Assembly: GCA_018713425.1 (NCBI GenBank)
Contig: DVOT01000011.1
Location: 1-11,130 of the forward strand
Reading direction: 5' to 3'
Source of the DNA: Alectryocaccomicrobium faecavium
Lineage (GTDB): Bacteria > Bacillota > Clostridia > Christensenellales > Aristaeellaceae
DNA: 11,130 nucleotides
Part shown: positions 6,385-11,130 of the stretch, piece by piece
How the letters are laid out: every line of letters begins with the position of its first letter
Position numbering within the stretch: the first letter of the stretch is position 1
Position numbers and translations under genes: made by a program
The notes under the pieces: generated by a model
Told to the model about the DNA's origin: nothing
What the model saw: only the letters and a program-made list of their open reading frames with translations
Databases searched by the model: none

Positions 6385-8061
6385 ATGGCAAGAGGCAAAA
6401 AAGAAAACAAGCCAAAACTTCGCATCATTCCGCTGGGCGGCTTGGGCGAAGTGGGAAAGAACATGACGGTTTATGAGTACATGGACGATATCGTGGTGGT
6501 GGACGTGGGCTCCATTTTCCCCAAAGACGATATGCCTGGGGTAGATCTCGTGGTGCCGGATATCACCTATCTAGAAAAAAATGCGGATCGCATCCGCGGC
6601 TTTGTGATCACCCACGGGCATGAGGACCATATCGGCGCTGCGCCCTATACGTTCAACAGCGTCATCGCTCCGGTGTATGGCACGCAGCTCACGTTGGCGC
6701 TGCTCAACCATAAGCTCAAGGAACACCGCATCACCAACGTGCCTTTGAATGTAATTGAGCCGGGCGATACGGTCACTCTGGGCGCTTTTAAGGTGGAATT
6801 CATCAAGGTGAGCCACTCCATTGCGGGCGCGTGCGCCATCGCGCTGCACACGCCGGTGGGCGTTATCGTGCACACGGGCGACTTTAAGGTGGACTACACG
6901 CCCATCGACGATGAGATCATGGATTTGGGCCGCTTGGCGGAACTGGGCCGCAAGGGCGTGCTCTGCCTGCTGGCCGATTCCACCAACGCCGAGCACGCGG
7001 GCTACACGATGAGCGAGCGCACGGTGGGCGAAACGTTCAACGCGTATTTCGCCAAGGCGGCGGGGCGCATCATCGTGGCCATGTTTGCTAGCAATGTGCA
7101 CCGGATTCAGCAGGTGGTGGATTTGGCGGTGCGGTACCGGCGCAGGGTTTGCCTCGTAGGGCGCAGCATGATCAATGTGGCGCAGGTAGCCATGCAGCTG
7201 GGGGAATTGCACATCCCTGAGGGAAGGCTGTTCTCTATCGACGAAATCGACCGCTATGAGGATAACGAGATCGTGGTGGTGACCACGGGTAGCCAGGGCG
7301 AGCCGATGAGTGGGCTTTCGCGCATGGCGTTTGCCGAGCACAAAAAGCTGGAAATCAAAGCGAGCGATATGGTCATCGTGTCTGCCACGCCCATTCCGGG
7401 CAACGAAAAGAGCGTTTCCCGCGTGATTGACCAGTTGATGCGCACGGGAGCGGACGTGATTTATAAGGCGTTGGCTGAGGTGCACGTCTCCGGACACGCC
7501 AAGCGGGAAGAACTCAAGCTCATTCACGTATTGACCCGCCCCAAATATTTCATTCCCATCCATGGGGAATACCGGCATCTCAAGCACCATGCGAACCTGG
7601 CCATATCCCTGGGCATGGATCCCAAGCGCACTCTCGTGCCGGACAATGGGGATATTATTGAGGTGAACGACAGTTCCATGCACACCGTGGGTACGGTGCC
7701 GGCGGGCGCGGTGCTCATTGATGGGCTGGGCGTGGGCGATGTGGGCGCGGTGGTGCTGCGCGACCGGAAAAAGCTTTCCACGGATGGCATGCTTATCGTG
7801 GTGATGGGCATCGACCATGAACTGGGCGAGGTCGTTTCCGGGCCGGATATCATCACGCGCGGCTTTGTGTATATGCGCGAGGCGGATACACTGCTGGAAG
7901 GCGCGCGCAACGCGGCCATCCGCGCGCTGGGCAATTACGGCAGGATCGAGCCGAGCGACTGGAACCATTTGAAGAACGATGTGCGCGATTGCGTGCAGAA
8001 GTATATTTACGATACGATCAAGCGGAATCCTATGATTCTGCCCATCGTGGTCGAAATTTGA
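6385..8061 (+). CDS. rnj: Ribonuclease J
   Basis: A 558-residue metallo-beta-lactamase/beta-CASP ribonuclease that degrades and matures RNA as a 5'-3' exonuclease and endonuclease, the central mRNA-decay enzyme in many Bacillota. The two-metal motif HGHEDH is at 77-82. HTGDFKVD supplies a further metal-binding Asp, and SHSIAGA precedes it as motif 3. The beta-CASP insert contains ADSTNAEH and the VATGSQGEP-type motif (here VTTGSQGEPMSGLSRMA), followed by HVSGHA and PIHGEYRHL, which match the conserved histidine motifs. The C-terminal domain ends MILPIVVEI. Length is nearly that of B. subtilis RNase J1 (555). ATG 6385 has a fitting AGAGAGG site. A second RNase J paralogue elsewhere cannot be judged from this window. 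It leads a probable operon with the YlbF-family and MltG genes. Confidence 0.96.
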   Translation: MARGKKENKPKLRIIPLGGLGEVGKNMTVYEYMDDIVVVDVGSIFPKDDMPGVDLVVPDITYLEKNADRIRGFVITHGHEDHIGAAPYTFNSVIAPVYGTQLTLALLNHKLKEHRITNVPLNVIEPGDTVTLGAFKVEFIKVSHSIAGACAIALHTPVGVIVHTGDFKVDYTPIDDEIMDLGRLAELGRKGVLCLLADSTNAEHAGYTMSERTVGETFNAYFAKAAGRIIVAMFASNVHRIQQVVDLAVRYRRRVCLVGRSMINVAQVAMQLGELHIPEGRLFSIDEIDRYEDNEIVVVTTGSQGEPMSGLSRMAFAEHKKLEIKASDMVIVSATPIPGNEKSVSRVIDQLMRTGADVIYKALAEVHVSGHAKREELKLIHVLTRPKYFIPIHGEYRHLKHHANLAISLGMDPKRTLVPDNGDIIEVNDSSMHTVGTVPAGAVLIDGLGVGDVGAVVLRDRKKLSTDGMLIVVMGIDHELGEVVSGPDIITRGFVYMREADTLLEGARNAAIRALGNYGRIEPSDWNHLKNDVRDCVQKYIYDTIKRNPMILPIVVEI

Positions 8062-8130
8062 CGCGGCTCTTTTCGGGCCAGAAAGCGCAACTTTTTGCCG
8101 CGGCATGCGTCTAAAAATGAGGAGGCTGCT

Positions 8131-8484
8131 ATGGAGAACATCTATGACCAGGCGCGCGCGCTTGCCAGCGCTTTGAAAGAAACCGAAGAATACCGCGAAT
8201 ACACGCGGTTAAAAGCGGTGGCGTATGAGGATTCCACCAACAAATCGTTGTTGGATGAATATAAGCGCCTGCAATATGCCATGCAAATGACGCTCGCCAG
8301 CGGCAAAAATGTGGACGAAGAGGACATGCAAAAGATGCAAAAGCTTGCCGCTATTTTGCAATTCAATCCCGATGTGAGCGCGTATATGCTGGCGGAGTTC
8401 CGTTTCCAGCGCATGCTTTCTGAAATTTTTCAAATCCTGGGCGAGACGGCTGGCATCGATCTGGACGCGCTCGCGGGGAAATAG
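8131..8484 (+). CDS. YlbF/YmcA family protein
   Basis: A 117-residue, mostly alpha-helical and charged protein of the YlbF/YmcA/YheA family. In B. subtilis, YlbF and YmcA together with YaaT form a complex that acts with RNase Y in mRNA maturation and influences competence, sporulation and biofilm formation. Family-like features here are the N-terminal helix with AxALASALKETEEYREY, a central amphipathic stretch LLDEYKRLQYAMQM, and a C-terminal helix AEFRFQRMLSEIFQILGE. ATG 8131 follows GAGGAGG by 5 bases; an in-frame ATG at 8095 lacks such a site and adds twelve unconserved residues. Which family member it is (YlbF, YmcA or YheA) cannot be told here. It lies 69 bp after RNase J and 18 bp before mltG. 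Confidence 0.82.
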   Translation: MENIYDQARALASALKETEEYREYTRLKAVAYEDSTNKSLLDEYKRLQYAMQMTLASGKNVDEEDMQKMQKLAAILQFNPDVSAYMLAEFRFQRMLSEIFQILGETAGIDLDALAGK

Positions 8485-8502
8485 CGTTATAGGAGAACCA
8501 AT

Positions 8503-9798
8503 ATGGCGAAACGGTATCCCGCCAAGGCGCCCGCGCACAAGGGGCAGCCGCACAAAAAGGCGGCGCGCAAGCGCCCAAAGCAGGAAAGATACACGGAAAA
8601 AACGCTGCGCGAGGATCGCGAGTACGGCTTTTTCTGGTACGATTGGCTGTGGCGCTTTTTGCGCCCAGTAATGATCTTTTTGTGCGCGTTTGTGCTGGTC
8701 GCGGGCATTCTGGTCACGCTCTGGAACCAGGTATACGCCAATTTCCTGATGCCCATGGATCCGGACAACGATGAGCCGGTCACCTTCACGATCGCTTCCG
8801 GCGAATCGATTTCCACCATTTCAGAGCACCTGTATGAGCAGGGCCTTTTGCGCAACAAGGGCCTGTTCAAATACATTATTTCCTTCCAGGGACTGACGAA
8901 CGACATTCATTACGGCAGTTATCAGCTCACCCGTGCCATGGACGTGATGGATATCATCGATGTGCTGGCCAGTGGCAGCGAAACCACCGAACGCACCATC
9001 ACCATCATTCCGGGGTGGACGTGCGAGGACATCGCGGATTACCTGGTGTCCGTGGGGGCGCTCACCAATCGGGACGAGTTCCTGGCCATATGCAACCAGC
9101 CGGAATTGTTCCTCACGGATAGTTACGCGTTGCAATACGCCTATGAGTCTGCGGGCTTTGCCAACCGGCTGTACAAGCTGGAAGGCTATTTGGCGCCGGA
9201 TACGTATCGCGTGTTTGCCAACGCCAGCGCGCAGAGCATTGCGCGCACCCTCGTGTTGCAGACGAACACGGTGTACGACCGCGTGTTCTATGCGGAAGAT
9301 AGCGTGCAATACGACGAGGAAGGCAACCTGATTCAGGAAGGCTATGTTTCGCCCCTCACCATGGATCAGACGCTGATCCTCGCCTCCATGATTGAAAAAG
9401 AAGCCGGAAATCAGGAGGATTTCGCGAAAGTGTCGGCAGTGTTCCACAACCGGCTGAACGCCGGCATGCGTTTGGAGAGCGATCCGACGGTAAAATACAC
9501 GTTGGGCGTGGATACGTTTACGCTCACGAACGAGCAACTCGCCACGCAGTCGGCGTATAATACTTACCAGATTTCCGGATTGCCTGTGGGCCCCATTTGC
9601 AATCCATCGCAGGCCGCGCTAGAAGCTGCGTTGCATCCGGATGAGGCGTTTATGGCAGAGGGATATTACTATTTCTGCGCCACGGAGCCGGATTCCGACG
9701 CGCTGGCTTTCGCCAAAACGCTCGAGGAGCATAACGCGAATGTGGAGCGGTATCGCCCGTTGTGGGAAGCTTACGATCGCGAACAGCAGGGCGAGTGA
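8503..9798 (+). CDS. mltG: Endolytic transglycosylase MltG (YceG-like)
   Basis: A 431-residue membrane-anchored enzyme that cuts nascent peptidoglycan strands and is thought to terminate glycan elongation. The N-terminus (about 1-50) is a basic cytoplasmic tail with KKAARKRPKQ. One transmembrane helix follows (about 55-74, LRPVMIFLCAFVLVAGILVTLW), then a LysM-like region (about 90-140) and the YceG catalytic domain. The catalytic Glu is predicted as Glu298 in LASMIEKEAG, aligned to the Glu of the E. coli ASIVEKET motif. The downstream HNRLNAGMRLESDPTVKYTLG and LPVGPICNPSQAALEAALHP are highly typical of the family. The extracellular part is longer than in E. coli MltG, mainly before the catalytic motif. 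ATG 8503 is preceded by AGGAGA at 7 bases. It probably ends the RNase J operon or continues into the AraC gene. Confidence 0.94.
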   Translation: MAKRYPAKAPAHKGQPHKKAARKRPKQERYTEKTLREDREYGFFWYDWLWRFLRPVMIFLCAFVLVAGILVTLWNQVYANFLMPMDPDNDEPVTFTIASGESISTISEHLYEQGLLRNKGLFKYIISFQGLTNDIHYGSYQLTRAMDVMDIIDVLASGSETTERTITIIPGWTCEDIADYLVSVGALTNRDEFLAICNQPELFLTDSYALQYAYESAGFANRLYKLEGYLAPDTYRVFANASAQSIARTLVLQTNTVYDRVFYAEDSVQYDEEGNLIQEGYVSPLTMDQTLILASMIEKEAGNQEDFAKVSAVFHNRLNAGMRLESDPTVKYTLGVDTFTLTNEQLATQSAYNTYQISGLPVGPICNPSQAALEAALHPDEAFMAEGYYYFCATEPDSDALAFAKTLEEHNANVERYRPLWEAYDREQQGE

Positions 9799-9844
9799 AG
9801 CAAAAGGCCGCCGCGAAAGCGAGTGGAAATCGGGGAGCGGGATA

Positions 9845-10726
9845 ATGGGCAACTATAGGATGCGCTGGGCTGCGGTGAGCGACGACCGTGTTTTTCCCAC
9901 GAAGATTACAGAAGTATTGCAATCCGCGAGCGGCGCGCATAGCCATGAGTTTTTTGAAATCGTGTATGTAGTGGAAGGCTTTATGCTCCATGCGCTGGGC
10001 GGAGAGAGCGCGTTGCTGTTGGCAGGCGACATCATCGCCGTGCGGCCGGGAGACGAGCACTTCTACCATGGCAGGCGGACGGCGACCATCATCAATTTTC
10101 TCTTTTTGCCTGAAGCGCTGGGAAGCGCGTTGAGCGAAGTTTGCGCGTTGCCAGGCATGGCGGATTTCTTTGCCGAGGGCCCGTCTAGCGGCTGGAAGCT
10201 GCACGCGCATCTGGAACTGGAAGACCGGGAGCGCGTTCTCGCTTTGTTTCATGAGATGCAGGAGGAACGCGCCGCGCAGAAAACCGGCTGGGTGGTGCGC
10301 AGCCGCGCGTTGTTGGTGGAATTTATGGTGCTTTTGTCGCGCGTTTTCAGCGCGCGTTTTCCCGCTTCGCGCATGGGGGATAGCGCATACACGGGCTATG
10401 TGAGCCGTGCGATGGAATTGATTGAGGCCGACTACGCCATAGACCTTTCCATTGCGGATATCGCCCGGCAGGTGGGCGTGAGCGCCGACCATTTAACCCG
10501 CCAATTCAATCGCACGCTGGGTATCACACCGTCGGAGTATCTGAGGCGTTTTCGCTTTGCGCGCGCCATCGAGCTTTTGCGCCAGCAAACAGCGGTGGGC
10601 GATGTGAGCCGGATGGTGGGGTTTTCCCATATCAGCCATTTTTCTCGCGAATTTAAGGTGATGTTTGGCATGAATCCCAGCGAATACGCGCGCCGCTACG
10701 CCAAACCACCGGCGGAAAAAGGATAG
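9845..10726 (+). CDS. AraC-family transcriptional regulator with N-terminal cupin
   Basis: A 293-residue regulator. The N-terminal half (about 1-170) has a cupin-type sensor domain: HSHEFFEIVYVVEG at 32-45, with the usual H-x-H and Glu, then LLLAGDIIAVRPGDEHFYH. The C-terminal AraC DNA-binding domain (about 186-286) shows both helix-turn-helix units: LSIADIARQVGVSADHLTRQFNRTLG and VGDVSRMVGFSHISHFSREFKVMFG, ending NPSEYARRY. ATG 9845 has GGGGAG upstream; the same frame reads back to 9641 inside mltG but those residues are not regulator-like. It begins 46 bp after mltG with no terminator between, so it may be partly co-transcribed. Its ligand is unknown; regulators of this shape often sense sugars or aromatic compounds. 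No sugar gene is adjacent in the window. Confidence 0.9.
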   Translation: MGNYRMRWAAVSDDRVFPTKITEVLQSASGAHSHEFFEIVYVVEGFMLHALGGESALLLAGDIIAVRPGDEHFYHGRRTATIINFLFLPEALGSALSEVCALPGMADFFAEGPSSGWKLHAHLELEDRERVLALFHEMQEERAAQKTGWVVRSRALLVEFMVLLSRVFSARFPASRMGDSAYTGYVSRAMELIEADYAIDLSIADIARQVGVSADHLTRQFNRTLGITPSEYLRRFRFARAIELLRQQTAVGDVSRMVGFSHISHFSREFKVMFGMNPSEYARRYAKPPAEKG

Positions 10727-10740
10727 GTTCTCTTTGAAAC

Positions 10741-10757
10741 AAATGCCGGCATTTTTT
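10741..10757 (+). terminator. Weak candidate terminator after the AraC gene
   Basis: AAATGCC/GGCATTT (10741-10754) is a perfect palindrome followed by more T (10755-10757). With a CCGG loop only a 5-bp stem can form, so termination is uncertain. It lies 15 bases after the stop codon. Confidence 0.4.
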
Positions 10758-11036
10758 GCATTGCGGTGGGGCTGTGAAAGAACAACAATTGTTTTTCGCC
10801 GCCCTGCATTCGTCAAAGGCGGATACAAAGCAAAATAAAAAGGCGCAAAATCCCCTTATCCTATACTCGAATGGATAGACCGAAAAGAGGAAGGTAAGCT
10901 GGAGAACGAGGTTTGCTTACCGGCGCGTGATTCGCGCGCGCAAGCTTGTGCCAGCCTGTTTGCGATGCGCTTCGCTTTTTCTCCTTTTTGTTTTTTCCTT
11001 GCGGAAAGGGCTCGCGATCCGTTTGGCACGAAACAC
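10758..11036. other. Non-coding stretch with several small inverted repeats
   Basis: No convincing coding sequence is seen on either strand; the short minus-strand frames have no ribosome site and low-complexity residue content. Structures visible are AACAATTGTT (palindrome near 10783), GGTAAGC/GCTTACC (10893-10899/10915-10921), GCGCG/CGCGC (10923-10927/10933-10937), and GCGA/TCGC (10962-10965/10972-10975) followed by five T and a pyrimidine-rich run. A TATACT at 10862-10867 lacks a -35. A small RNA is possible but unproven. Confidence 0.45.
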
Positions 11037-11065
11037 TTGCCAAGCGCGGCAAAATGCGCTACAAT
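11037..11065 (+). promoter_or_regulatory. Strong sigma-A-type promoter for the last gene
   Basis: TTGCCA (11037-11042), a 17-bp spacer and TACAAT (11060-11065) form a near-consensus promoter (4/6... TTGnnA, and 5/6). Transcription would start near 11072, about 26 nt before ATG 11098. An inverted repeat, TTGGCA-N9-TGCCAA (11023-11043), covers the -35 box and may be an operator. Confidence 0.75.
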
Positions 11066-11097
11066 AACAGTATCTACTAGAACAGGAGATGGAACCC

Positions 11098-11130
11098 ATG
11101 CAAAAGTTAACTCCCAAGGCCTTGGATGGC
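11098..11130 (+). CDS. Start of a gene cut by the window end; product not identifiable
   Basis: Only 11 codons are visible, reading MQKLTPKALDG. The start is well supported: AGGAG lies 9 bases upstream of the ATG and a strong promoter precedes it. The residues are too few for a family assignment. Its own promoter, separated from the AraC gene by 371 bp, indicates an independent transcript, perhaps controlled by the inverted repeat over the -35 box. Confidence 0.7.
   Translation, partial: MQKLTPKALDG

Noticed and set aside
6197..6466. GTG-started 89-codon frame in the RNase J leader that overlaps the RNase J start
   Set aside because: No ribosome site, Trp/Cys/Arg-rich content, and its 3' third merely reads RNase J in another frame. 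A regulatory leader peptide is conceivable but unsupported.
8062..8102. CGCGGC...GCCGCG inverted repeat between RNase J and the YlbF-family gene as a terminator
   Set aside because: The 6-bp arms are 29 bases apart and no T-run follows the second arm, so it does not separate the operon.
6571..8106. A 511-codon open frame on the minus strand opposite RNase J
   Set aside because: It is a shadow of the RNase J codon pattern; residues are His/Arg/Val-rich with no recognisable family.
10861..11117. Short minus-strand frames in the last intergenic region
   Set aside because: Basic, low-complexity translations without ribosome sites; one runs across the strong plus-strand promoter.

Overview
The window looks like ordinary core chromosome of a high-GC member of the Bacillota (Clostridia-like). 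The grounds are ribonuclease J, a YlbF-family protein, a DUF1294 protein, a DUF2284 protein, strong GGAGG-type ribosome binding sites and sigma-A-like promoters. The genus cannot be fixed from the sequence. There is no phage, transposon, CRISPR array, rRNA or tRNA that I can recognise.

Layout. (1) 1-3562, plus strand: the 3' part of a type IIA topoisomerase B subunit (ParE-like), the overlapping A subunit, and a small DUF1294 membrane protein, ending in a perfect bidirectional terminator at 3561-3600. (2) 3609-5937, minus strand, converging on that terminator: in transcription order, a J-domain/TPR protein (TTG start, strong promoter), a cysteine-rich DUF2284 protein, an OmpR-type regulator whose receiver domain has lost its phosphorylation residues, and an orphan four-helix membrane protein. 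(3) 5938-6384: a divergent intergenic region carrying both promoters and a leader of about 190 nt for the next gene. (4) 6385-9798, plus strand: RNase J, a YlbF-family protein and the lytic transglycosylase MltG, closely spaced and probably co-transcribed. (5) 9845-10726: an AraC-type regulator. (6) 10727-11097: a structured non-coding stretch with a very good promoter, leading to the first 11 codons of another gene.

How the genes fit together. Region 1 is DNA topology. Region 4 joins mRNA decay (RNase J, and perhaps the YlbF family through RNA-processing complexes) with cell-wall elongation control (MltG). Region 2 is a small module of unknown purpose: a co-chaperone-like protein, a probable metal-cluster protein and a phosphorylation-independent DNA-binding regulator.

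No clearly new multi-gene system is proven here. The best leads are the pseudo-receiver regulator and its operon, the mixed GyrA/ParC signatures of the topoisomerase pair, the 5'-terminal stem-loop of the RNase J leader, and the operator-like inverted repeat over the last promoter.
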